Positions 32,233 through 39,458 of a stretch of 39,458 nt of DNA are shown one piece after another. The DNA comes from Verrucomicrobiales bacterium (lineage in GTDB: Bacteria > Verrucomicrobiota > Verrucomicrobiia > Verrucomicrobiales > DEV007). The stretch is taken from NCBI GenBank assembly GCA_016795385.1, contig JAEUHI010000065.1:1-39458 (forward strand). Reading direction: 5' to 3'. The notes below the pieces were generated by a model. It was given only the letters and a program-made list of their open reading frames with translations, made no database searches and was not told where the DNA came from. The position numbers and the translations under genes are program-made. Position 1 is the stretch's first letter, and the number at the start of each line of letters is the position of its first letter.

Positions 32233-35200
32233 ATGAAAAAACTCCTCCCCCTTTTCCTCCTCCTCACCAGCACGCTCCACGCCGAGCCGCTTGTGAAGCC
32301 CGACGACACCATCGCCCTCGCCGGAGGCGCCAACATCGAACGCACCCGCTTTTATCCCTGGCTCCAGACCCAGCTCGTCGCCGCCTTTCCCGAAGGCACC
32401 CTGCGCGTCCGCAACTTCGGCTGGGAGGGCGACACCGTCTTCGAACAATGGCGCGACGGAGGCGATGTCGAAAAACTCGACGCGAAACGCCGCGAAGCCG
32501 AGAAACGCACCCAGGAGCAAACCGGCTCCACCTCGTGGCGGCAGCAGCGCGATTGGAATCAACAGCTCACCGACGTCGGCGCCACCCTCGTCCTCGCCCA
32601 GTTCGGGCAGATGGAATCCCTCGCCGGACCCGACGGCCTCCGGGCCTTCGTCGCCGCCTACGAAAAACTCATCGCCGAATTCCAAGGCGGGAGCGCGGGC
32701 ACTCCTGCCCGCCGTGTCGTATTGCTGGAGCCCGTCCCCTTCGAACAATCCGACCTCGCTCACGGCCCCGATCTCCCCGCCCTCAACACCTCGCTCGCGG
32801 CCTACACCACCGCGATCCGCGAGCTCGCCGCGAAACTCCAGCTCCCCTTCGTCCCCCTCACCGTCGTGGGTGAAAACCGTCCCGCCCTCACCGAAAACGG
32901 CTTCCACCTCAGCGACGCCGGACACCGCTTCGTCGCCAAACGCGTCATGGAGGGACTCGGCCTCGCCGCGGCCCCCGACGACTCTCTCACCGCCGCCCAT
33001 CGCGAGATGCGCGAGTTCGAGCGCCTCTGGTTCGACTATTGGCGTCCCATGAACTGGGCCTTCCTCACCGGCGACCGGACCAATGTCCCCTATTCCCGCG
33101 ATTGGAAGGACAACGACAAACGCCTCTTCCCCGAGGAAATGCAGGAGTTCCTCCCCCTTCTCGATCAAGCCGAGGCCAATGTCCGCGCCGCCCTTGCCGG
33201 GAAGCCGGTCACGCCCATTCCCGTCCGTTCCTCCATCCCCGTCGAGCCGCCCACCGCGAAACCCCAGTCGCCCGAGGAACAGCTCGCCACCTTCGAAATC
33301 ATGGACGGTTTCGCCGTGAATCTCTTCGCTTCCGAGGCCGATGGCATCGTCAAACCCGTGCAGATGCGCTGGGACGAGCGCGGCCGCCTCTGGGTCGCCT
33401 GCTCGCCCAGCTACCCGCAGATCAAGCCCGGGGAAACGGCCAACGACTACGTCCTCGTCTGCGAGGACACCGACCACGATGGCAAGGCCGACCAGTTCCA
33501 CAAATTCGTCGAGGGCCTCTTCATGCCAGCCGGGATCGAGCTCGGCGATGGCGGACTCTACGTCGCCCAGGGCACCGAGCTACTCCATTTCCAGGACACC
33601 GACGGCGACGGCAAGGCCGACTCGCGGCGCCTCCTCATGGGCGGCTTCGGCACCGCCGATTCGCACCAGATGATCAACTGCATCAACTGGGGTTTCGGGG
33701 GGGAATTGTGGTTCAGTCAGGGCCACCACATCTATTCCCGCGTCGAGACCCCCTACGGCGTCGAAACCCTGAACCGCGCCGGGATCTGGCGCTACCGGCC
33801 CCGCACCGGCCACCTCGATCCCTTCTTCCAGTGGTCCTCCGCCGGGGCGAATTGCTGGGGCGTCGTCACGACCCGTTACGGCCAGCCCTTCCACAAGAGC
33901 GGGGCCAATATCGGCGCCTACTACAGCACCCCCGGCCTCGTCCGTTCGAATCTCGCCGTCGATGCCCGCGCCCTCAATCTCTGCCTCGCCCCCATCAAAC
34001 AGGTCGGCATGGAGATCCTCGAGAGCAGCCACTTCCCCGAGGAAATGCAGGGCCGCATCATCATCGGCGGCTATTACGGCAACACCCTCGAGCAACACCG
34101 CCTCGACTACGACGAAAAGACCGGCCTCTTTTCCACCGAGCTCCTCCCCAACCTCATCGAGACAAAAAACAACGTCTTCCGTCCCATCGAGGTGCGCGTC
34201 GGACCCGATGGCGCGCTCTACGTCGTCGATTGGTACAATCCCATCATCGGCCACTACCAGGCCAGCTACCGCCACCCCGACCGCGACAAGGAACACGGCC
34301 GCATCTGGCGCGTCACCGCAAAGGGACGGCCGCTCGTTCAACCCTCTTCGGGGCGACCCTCTTCACTCGCCGACCTGACCGTGTCGGATCTCCTCGATCT
34401 CCTCGATTCCCCCGAGCGCTGGGCCGCCTCGCAGGCCAAACGCCTCTTGTTTGAAAAGGACAGCGGCGTCGTTGTTGCCGCCCTCGACGTCCGCGTCTCG
34501 ACGCTGAAGGCCGATGATCCGAAGGATGAATACCTCCGCCTCCAGGCCCTTTCCCTCTACGAAGCTCACGAGACCAAGCGCCCCGATCTGCTGAAGAGCC
34601 TCCTCCGTTCGCCCGATGCGAAGATCCGCGCCTACGCCACGCGCACCCTCTCGACCTGGGCGCGGGATGGCCGCATCGCCGTCGCCGACAGCCTGCCCCT
34701 CCTCGAAACCCAGATCGCCGATCCCGATCCTCTCGTCCGGCTCGAGGCCATCGTGGCCTGCAGCTACATCGAGGACTCCCGCGCCGCCACCATCGCCGCC
34801 CGCGCCCTCGATCACGAGTTCAACGACTACCACCGCCACGCCCTCACCAAGACCCTCCACCCCACCAACGCCCTTTGGGCGCCGTTTCTCTCGACCGGCT
34901 TTGCCTTCGACAAGGACGAGCACCTCCTCTTCGCCCTGAATCACAGTTGGGTCGAAAACAATCCCGACGACCTCAAGAACCTCAGCGGTGCTGCCGTCGA
35001 TTACCGCCCGAATGGCGCCTCCGACGAGGTCCGCACCATCCTGCGGCAGCAGGTGGAGAAATTCAAAGGCACGCCCGAGCGCGAGCTCGTCTGGCTCCAG
35101 GCCCTCGCCGCCCGCGCTTCGGTCGACGACCTGCCCCTCCTCCTCGAGCGCGGAGTCCAGCATCCCGCCCTGCTCGCCGCCATCCAGGTGACGAGCGTCC

Positions 35201-36102
35201 CCGATCCCGCCGCCCTCCTCGCGCCGCTCTGGGCGAGCGACCAGACCGCGGTGCAGCGCGAGGCGGTGCGTCTGTCAGGATTGTGGCAGGCTCGCACCTA
35301 CACGGACCGGATCCGCGAAATGGCCTTTGATGAGAGCGCCCCGCTCCGCGCTCCGGCCTTCGAGGCCCTCCTCGTCCTCGATCCCGATGCCGCGATCGCC
35401 CGCCAGCTCGAGCGCCTCCGCGCCGTCACCGATGCGAAGGACGCCGCGCCCCTCCTCTCCGCCCTCCTCGCCAAAGCCGAGGGACGCCAGGCCTTCGAAA
35501 AAGCCCTCGCCGCCCCCGACGTCCTCCCCGCAGCGGCCGCGCGCCACGTCCTCAATGCCCTCAACCAGATCGGACGGGCCGACGCCAAACTTTCCCCGCC
35601 CCTCATGAAGCTGGCCGGACTCAACGCCGCCCTGCCCGCCTACACGAAGGAGTATGTCACCAAGGTCGTGAAAGACGCCCGCACCTACGGCGACCCCGTC
35701 GAAGGCAAAAAGATCTACGAGACCGCCGGCTGCATCGCCTGTCACATTCCCGGAGCGGCCCAGAGCAAGATCGGACCCGACCTCAGCGCCATCAGCCGCG
35801 GCCTCCCCGTCGAACTCATCGTCACCGAACTCGTCTGGCCCGCCCTGAACGTGAAGGAAGGCTACGAAGCCGCCACCGTCACCCTGAAGGACGGCACCGT
35901 CGTGACCGGCTTCAAACAGACCGAGACGGCCGAGGCGATTGCGATCCGCGATCTCGCGACCGGGGCGGTCCGGAGCATTCCGCGCGGGGAGACGAAGGAG
36001 GTGAAGCTGGGCGGGACGGTGATGCCCGATGGCTTGACGGCCGGGATGGATGAAAGGCAGTTGGCGCACTTGGTGCGGTATTTGATGGGGTTGGGGGAGT
36101 GA
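32233..36102 (+). CDS. SGNH hydrolase - PVC-type dehydrogenase - HEAT - cytochrome c protein
   Basis: This 1289-residue protein is built from four parts. Residues 1-18 are a signal peptide; 20-250 resemble an SGNH/GDSL hydrolase (LAGGANIERTRFYPWLQTQL; LTENGFHLSDAGH). Residues about 345-700 form the PVC-type membrane-bound-dehydrogenase propeller (FEIMDGFAVNLFASEAD; YVLVCEDTDHDGKAD; VVDWYNPIIGHYQ). Residues 720-1100 are HEAT-like helical repeats, and 1140-1289 the PVC-type haem domain with CIACH (C1167, C1170, H1171). Such periplasmic proteins are typical of Planctomycetes and Verrucomicrobia and are thought to oxidise sugars with electrons passed to the haem; the reaction is unproven. The deleted or weak SGNH catalytic Ser (GGANIER rather than GDS) suggests the N-terminal module may not be an active esterase. 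Confidence 0.9.
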   Translation: MKKLLPLFLLLTSTLHAEPLVKPDDTIALAGGANIERTRFYPWLQTQLVAAFPEGTLRVRNFGWEGDTVFEQWRDGGDVEKLDAKRREAEKRTQEQTGSTSWRQQRDWNQQLTDVGATLVLAQFGQMESLAGPDGLRAFVAAYEKLIAEFQGGSAGTPARRVVLLEPVPFEQSDLAHGPDLPALNTSLAAYTTAIRELAAKLQLPFVPLTVVGENRPALTENGFHLSDAGHRFVAKRVMEGLGLAAAPDDSLTAAHREMREFERLWFDYWRPMNWAFLTGDRTNVPYSRDWKDNDKRLFPEEMQEFLPLLDQAEANVRAALAGKPVTPIPVRSSIPVEPPTAKPQSPEEQLATFEIMDGFAVNLFASEADGIVKPVQMRWDERGRLWVACSPSYPQIKPGETANDYVLVCEDTDHDGKADQFHKFVEGLFMPAGIELGDGGLYVAQGTELLHFQDTDGDGKADSRRLLMGGFGTADSHQMINCINWGFGGELWFSQGHHIYSRVETPYGVETLNRAGIWRYRPRTGHLDPFFQWSSAGANCWGVVTTRYGQPFHKSGANIGAYYSTPGLVRSNLAVDARALNLCLAPIKQVGMEILESSHFPEEMQGRIIIGGYYGNTLEQHRLDYDEKTGLFSTELLPNLIETKNNVFRPIEVRVGPDGALYVVDWYNPIIGHYQASYRHPDRDKEHGRIWRVTAKGRPLVQPSSGRPSSLADLTVSDLLDLLDSPERWAASQAKRLLFEKDSGVVVAALDVRVSTLKADDPKDEYLRLQALSLYEAHETKRPDLLKSLLRSPDAKIRAYATRTLSTWARDGRIAVADSLPLLETQIADPDPLVRLEAIVACSYIEDSRAATIAARALDHEFNDYHRHALTKTLHPTNALWAPFLSTGFAFDKDEHLLFALNHSWVENNPDDLKNLSGAAVDYRPNGASDEVRTILRQQVEKFKGTPERELVWLQALAARASVDDLPLLLERGVQHPALLAAIQVTSVPDPAALLAPLWASDQTAVQREAVRLSGLWQARTYTDRIREMAFDESAPLRAPAFEALLVLDPDAAIARQLERLRAVTDAKDAAPLLSALLAKAEGRQAFEKALAAPDVLPAAAARHVLNALNQIGRADAKLSPPLMKLAGLNAALPAYTKEYVTKVVKDARTYGDPVEGKKIYETAGCIACHIPGAAQSKIGPDLSAISRGLPVELIVTELVWPALNVKEGYEAATVTLKDGTVVTGFKQTETAEAIAIRDLATGAVRSIPRGETKEVKLGGTVMPDGLTAGMDERQLAHLVRYLMGLGE

Positions 36103-36408
36103 GTGATCAGTAACCGGTAATCCGTGAACGGTCATCAGAGGTCGGCCAGCGGACGAGATCTGCGTTCATCGGCGGGAGCGAAGCGCATCGGCGGTCATCT
36201 GCGTTTCCTTTCCGATTCAAGATCCCGCTCCCACCGCGAGCCATCCCTCAAGCACGTCAGGATTTGCGGCCATTCGCGGCCCATTTGCGAACATTCGCGT
36301 TGAATTCCTTCGTCATCTGAGGTCATCTGGTCTGCGACGCCGTTCCTTTCTCATTCGATTCCAAAATCCAACTTTGACAAAGCTCCCGGCAGGTGTTCAA
36401 ATGTTCCG
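36103..36408. other. Intergenic region with CATTCGCG/TCATCTGCG word repeats
   Basis: No gene is visible. The region is built from related short words: TCTGCGTTCATCGGCG, TCATCTGCG, CATTCGCGGCCCATTTGCG, ACATTCGCGTTGAA and TCATCTGAGGTCATCTGG. Such degenerate repeats are seen between genes in several bacterial genomes. It marks the border between the high-GC genes to the left and the lower-GC accessory segment to the right. Confidence 0.5.
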
Positions 36409-37530
36409 ATGATTTCCCCCGTGCCAACCTTCGTCGATTTCTTCGCAGGAAGCGGACTCGTCACGCAGGGAGCGAAACACGCTTGCGTTCCCGTCTGGTC
36501 GAATGACATCTGCCCGAAAAAGGCGGCCATCTATCAGGCCAACCACGGTTTTGACCATTTCCACCTTGGATCGATTGAACACGTTCGCGGATCGGAAATT
36601 CCCCGCGGCGACATTGTTTGGGCCAGTTTCCCTTGCCAGGATCTTTCCCTTGCTGGGAAAATGGGCGGGCTCGCAGCGTCGAGAAGCGGTCTTTTCTGGG
36701 AATGGCTCCGCGTGCTCGACGAGATGCGTGAAAGGCCTGCCGTTATCGCATTGGAAAATGTCGTTGGCCTGCTTTCCGCCAACAGCGGCGAAGACTTTCG
36801 GCAGCTGTATCAAGCGCTCCGCGAACGCTCGTACAAAGTTGGACCTATGTTGCTCGATGCGCGGGAATGGGTTCCACAGTCCAGGCCCCGGGTGTTTATC
36901 GTCGCCGTGAAAGAACACCTCGACACGTCAACGCTTGAAGACACTGCACCGAACTGGCTCCATCCCGAACCTGTCAGGAAGGCGATCGCACGTCTGGACG
37001 ACATCGTCTTTTGGTATATGCCTCGCCCACAAAAGCGATCAAAATCGCTCAGCGATCTGATTGAGTGGGATGCCCCGGTTTTCGACAAAACCCGCGCCGA
37101 TGCGTTATTCGCCATTGTCGCACCAAGCCACCAAGAGCTGCTTGATAAACTCCCCCGTAGTCGCCGGGCTGTTTTCCCCGGTTACCGCCGCACTCGCCTG
37201 GGGAGGCAGGTACTGGAACTACGATTTGACGATCTTTCCGGTTGTCTGAGAACCGCCGAAGGAGGCAGTAGTCGTCAGTTCGTTCTCCTTCACGAAAAGG
37301 GACGGTGGTCCGCCCGCTTGATTACGCCCAGAGAGGCAGCACTTCTCATGGGAGCACCGGAAAACTACAAGCTCTCGGAATCATACAACGAGTCCTACAA
37401 TGCCATGGGTGATGCGGTCGTTGTTCCAGTTGTAAAACACTTGGTCGATCACCTCTTCATTCCGATCACCCAAGCCGCTCATGCCTTCGGATCTTCCAAA
37501 AAAGCTACACAAGTTCGCCTCATCGCATAA
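36409..37530 (+). CDS. C5-cytosine DNA methyltransferase
   Basis: The 373-residue enzyme transfers a methyl group from S-adenosylmethionine to cytosine C5 in a short DNA target. Motif I is FVDFFAGSGLVTQG (8-21), motif IV ASFPCQDLS with catalytic C76, motif VI ALENVVGLL (E116), motif VIII QSRPRVFIVAV (157-167), and motifs IX-X are near GDAVVVPVVKHLV. The target-recognition region (about 180-260) is short and of unknown specificity. Its last 50 bp overlap the DUF4928 gene in another frame, and codon use is less GC-rich than in the genes to the left, so the pair was probably acquired together. Confidence 0.93.
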   Translation: MISPVPTFVDFFAGSGLVTQGAKHACVPVWSNDICPKKAAIYQANHGFDHFHLGSIEHVRGSEIPRGDIVWASFPCQDLSLAGKMGGLAASRSGLFWEWLRVLDEMRERPAVIALENVVGLLSANSGEDFRQLYQALRERSYKVGPMLLDAREWVPQSRPRVFIVAVKEHLDTSTLEDTAPNWLHPEPVRKAIARLDDIVFWYMPRPQKRSKSLSDLIEWDAPVFDKTRADALFAIVAPSHQELLDKLPRSRRAVFPGYRRTRLGRQVLELRFDDLSGCLRTAEGGSSRQFVLLHEKGRWSARLITPREAALLMGAPENYKLSESYNESYNAMGDAVVVPVVKHLVDHLFIPITQAAHAFGSSKKATQVRLIA

Positions 37531-38416
37531 ATTCCTCGGTAACAAGGGCCCGCTTTGTGTGGCGTTAGTTATCACGCGAACTGCGATCAAGAACGGACTT
37601 CCCCTCGATCCCTCCACCCTTGTAACTGCAGCACAAGGGCAAGTTCTCGGGTTGGGGAAATCGGCAGTGCAATCGATCCTCAAGGATTACGGGATCACAA
37701 AGGTCCTCGCTGCAGAGGGCGGACGTACGAGTCGTGGCAGCATGGGCAACATGCAGGATTACGTGGCCTTCTTGAACGAACTTGCGAGCACAACGCAGAT
37801 CAACCTTGGAAGCATCGAAGCATGGTGGGCGGATCGGGTCCGCGATTTCTTTGAATCATCACCGCTCAAACTAAAAGTCGATACGGGGACTTCGCTCAAA
37901 GCGTCTATTACCGGCATCTTTGATGAAGCCAAGAAGCGGCAAAGCGAGAATCGCGGTTCAACCGTTCTCGGTGCTGTCATGCAACATCTCGTCGGGGCCA
38001 AGCTTGAGGTGCTCTTCCCCGATCAGAAAATCCACCACAGTGGTTATTCCGTGGCTGATTCGCCGACCGGGCGCTCGGGCGACTTCCAAATCGGCGACTG
38101 CGTGATTCATGTCACGACCGCGCCGGGATCGCTCTTACTCCAAAAGTGCTCCGACAATCTTGATAAGGGACTTCGCCCACTGATCGTCTCGACCCATGCT
38201 GGAGCGGCGCTGGCCGATACCTTGGCCGAAGAGCTAGGACTCAACCGTCGCGTCGAGGTCCTCGACATCACTCAGTTTCTTGTGGCAAACATGCTTGAGT
38301 GGACGGGATTCGAAGGGAATCATCGCAGGGATACCTTTGAGGCGTTGATCAACCGCTACAACGGAATTGTAGAAGTATGCGAAACTGATCCGAGTTTGAG
38401 AATTGAGATCGCTTGA
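37481..38416 (+). CDS. DUF4928 protein, probable restriction partner of the methyltransferase
   Basis: The 311-residue protein matches my recollection of DUF4928, a family found next to C5 methyltransferases: KGPLCVALVITRTAIKNGLP, GGRTSRGSMGNMQDYVAFLN, GAVMQHLVGAKLEVLFP, and DSPTGRSGDFQIGDCVIHVT. The GDF-x-IGD-x-IHVTTAP segment looks like the active site of a restriction-endonuclease-like fold, but a standard (D/E)xK is not present, so nuclease activity is inferred from family and context. It starts inside the methyltransferase gene (50-bp overlap), which argues for coupled expression, as in restriction-modification pairs. Confidence 0.82.
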   Translation: MPSDLPKKLHKFASSHKFLGNKGPLCVALVITRTAIKNGLPLDPSTLVTAAQGQVLGLGKSAVQSILKDYGITKVLAAEGGRTSRGSMGNMQDYVAFLNELASTTQINLGSIEAWWADRVRDFFESSPLKLKVDTGTSLKASITGIFDEAKKRQSENRGSTVLGAVMQHLVGAKLEVLFPDQKIHHSGYSVADSPTGRSGDFQIGDCVIHVTTAPGSLLLQKCSDNLDKGLRPLIVSTHAGAALADTLAEELGLNRRVEVLDITQFLVANMLEWTGFEGNHRRDTFEALINRYNGIVEVCETDPSLRIEIA

Positions 38417-38477
38417 GAATCAGTCACACACCTTTCATTCTGAACAACGAAAATTCCGTTCACCGCTAAACAACGTC

Positions 38478-39335
38478 ATGCCGTGCCCATCACAAAGCTT
38501 TATCAAGGAGCGTTTGAACGCCGACTTCGATAAGCTGATCGACGACCGCGTCACTCCCTGGGTTTTCCTTCTCTCAAACGGAATTCGCGTCACAGCAGCG
38601 AATGGAAAGATGATCAGCTACAAAGGCGTGAGCTACGAGGGCACTCCATCGGCTGTGTTTTGGGGCACCTATATGACCGACCACCTTCGAGCCTTGATTT
38701 CTCGGTCATTCGCCGCGACTCGGAATTTCTGCATTGAACATCACATTGATCGTCTCAAGCCCATCCAAGAAACTGCGGATTTGTTAACGATTGGCGTTAC
38801 ACGTGTGTACGCTAAAATGATCGACGTTGATCGCCGGCTCCGAGGAAATGGGAATCCACAAACCGTAAAGCCGCGAGACGTCTCCCAACCGATTGAAGAG
38901 ATAACCGGATTCATCGAGGAGCGAAAATTAGCGGAAATTGCTCTAGTTGGAAATGGCTCACCTACTAAGAAATCAGAGGAGATGAGCCGAACGAATTCGA
39001 GTGAGCCGCCACAGTTCGTAAAATGGGTAGCATGGCTCTTTGAGAAAGATACCTGGCGACATCAACCGCTACTCGCAATTATTGCTGCCGTGATCGTAGT
39101 TGGCACACCAGCTCTGTTTCTATACACGAATTTAAGCGATTCTCGGTCGAATCTACTAGTTAAAGAGGAAACGAAAGCTCCAGTCGGGATGCCCGAGAAA
39201 CAGGATCGGCCGCAGGAGAAAACCGTTGAAACAAAAACTGAGAACGGTGTTGCGAGGGCTGAAGGCAAGGTAGGGGATGAAGGCAAGATTCACACCGGCG
39301 AGATCAAAAGTAGAGCACTAGAAGCCATCTCATAA
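38478..39335 (+). CDS. Unknown single-pass membrane protein, C-terminus altered by IS insertion
   Basis: I do not recognise this protein (285 residues from Met 38478; a TTG at 38403, overlapping the DUF4928 stop, would add 25). Residues 1-170 look like a soluble domain (FIKERLNADFDKLIDDRVTP; GVSYEGTPSAVFWGTYMTDH). One transmembrane helix follows at about 197-216 (PLLAIIAAVIVVGTPALFLY), then a Lys/Glu-rich tail. It is clearly lower in GC than the rest of the window. The stop codon lies 3 bp inside the convergent transposase ORF, so the last few codons probably belong to the insertion sequence and the gene is truncated. Being third after the methyltransferase and DUF4928, it could be part of a defence system. 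Confidence 0.7.
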   Translation: MPCPSQSFIKERLNADFDKLIDDRVTPWVFLLSNGIRVTAANGKMISYKGVSYEGTPSAVFWGTYMTDHLRALISRSFAATRNFCIEHHIDRLKPIQETADLLTIGVTRVYAKMIDVDRRLRGNGNPQTVKPRDVSQPIEEITGFIEERKLAEIALVGNGSPTKKSEEMSRTNSSEPPQFVKWVAWLFEKDTWRHQPLLAIIAAVIVVGTPALFLYTNLSDSRSNLLVKEETKAPVGMPEKQDRPQEKTVETKTENGVARAEGKVGDEGKIHTGEIKSRALEAIS

Positions 39336-39458
39336 ATGCCTGAGCAGGATAATTGCACATCCGAGATAGAAGAATGCGGTGAAGTTTTCAGCATGATATT
39401 CCCATCGGACAACGAGGCGGCGGAAGTTGTGGAGCCAGGCAAAAAGCCGCTCCACCTT
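39330..39458 (-). mobile_element. IS5-family transposase, 3' end (runs off the window)
   Basis: Reading the minus strand from the window end gives KVERLFAWLHNFRRLVVRWE, then YHAENFTAFFYLGCAIILLR and HL-stop. The AWLHNFRRLVVRWEYHAENF block is the C-terminal end of IS5-type (IS427/IS1031-like) DDE transposases. The stop is at 39330-39332. The element end, with its terminal inverted repeat, should lie a few bases further left, probably near GAGCACTAG at 39313, inside the coding sequence of the preceding gene. The rest of the element is beyond the window. Confidence 0.85.

Overview
The window most likely comes from a Verrucomicrobia-type (PVC group) genome. Pointers are two secreted formylglycine sulfatases, a ThuA-like protein, a DUF1080 protein, a 1289-residue protein ending in the PVC-type haem-binding CxxCH domain, high GC in most of the window, and intergenic hairpin repeats. 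All assignments were made by reading the sequence; no database search was run.

Layout. 0.2-4.0 kb: two tandem secreted caspase-like/FGE-fold proteins on the minus strand, then a 24-bp perfect inverted repeat and a Uma2-type nuclease gene. 4.7-7.9 kb: a minus-strand operon of sulfatase, DUF1080 and ThuA-like genes, probably for glycan breakdown. 8.0-16.0 kb: a complete potassium-uptake locus with a 27-residue membrane ORF, kdpF, kdpA, kdpB, kdpC, kdpD and kdpE; two TTAACGC copies 11 bp apart upstream are a candidate KdpE operator. 16.0-18.1 kb: a two-domain unknown protein and an alpha/beta hydrolase.

18.3-27.8 kb: an envelope/stress island. Small membrane proteins resembling the E. coli YqjD-YqjE-YqjK set, a DUF1328 protein, a YciE/YciF-like DUF892 protein, a small lipoprotein, a GlsB/YeaQ protein, a DUF883 protein and an OmpA-like periplasmic protein flank a three-gene signalling operon (CHASE3 hybrid kinase, receiver-kinase, sigma-54-dependent response regulator). 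Two good -24/-12 (sigma-54) promoter matches, each with TTGCA-type repeats 90-145 bp upstream of the predicted start site, precede the DUF1328 gene and the lipoprotein gene. This suggests the signalling operon drives the surrounding genes.

27.8-36.1 kb: a Gfo/Idh/MocA oxidoreductase, a membrane-anchored thioredoxin-like protein, an iduronate-sulfatase-like enzyme and the large SGNH/dehydrogenase/HEAT/cytochrome protein. The gaps between them hold three copies of a roughly 108-nt, three-hairpin repeat with a GTAG head like that of REP elements, a 38-39 nt tandem repeat, and GAGTAT-type short repeats. 36.4-39.5 kb: a lower-GC accessory segment with a C5-cytosine methyltransferase overlapping a DUF4928 gene (probable restriction-modification pair), a novel single-pass membrane protein gene, and the 3' end of an IS5-type transposase that appears to have cut into that last gene.
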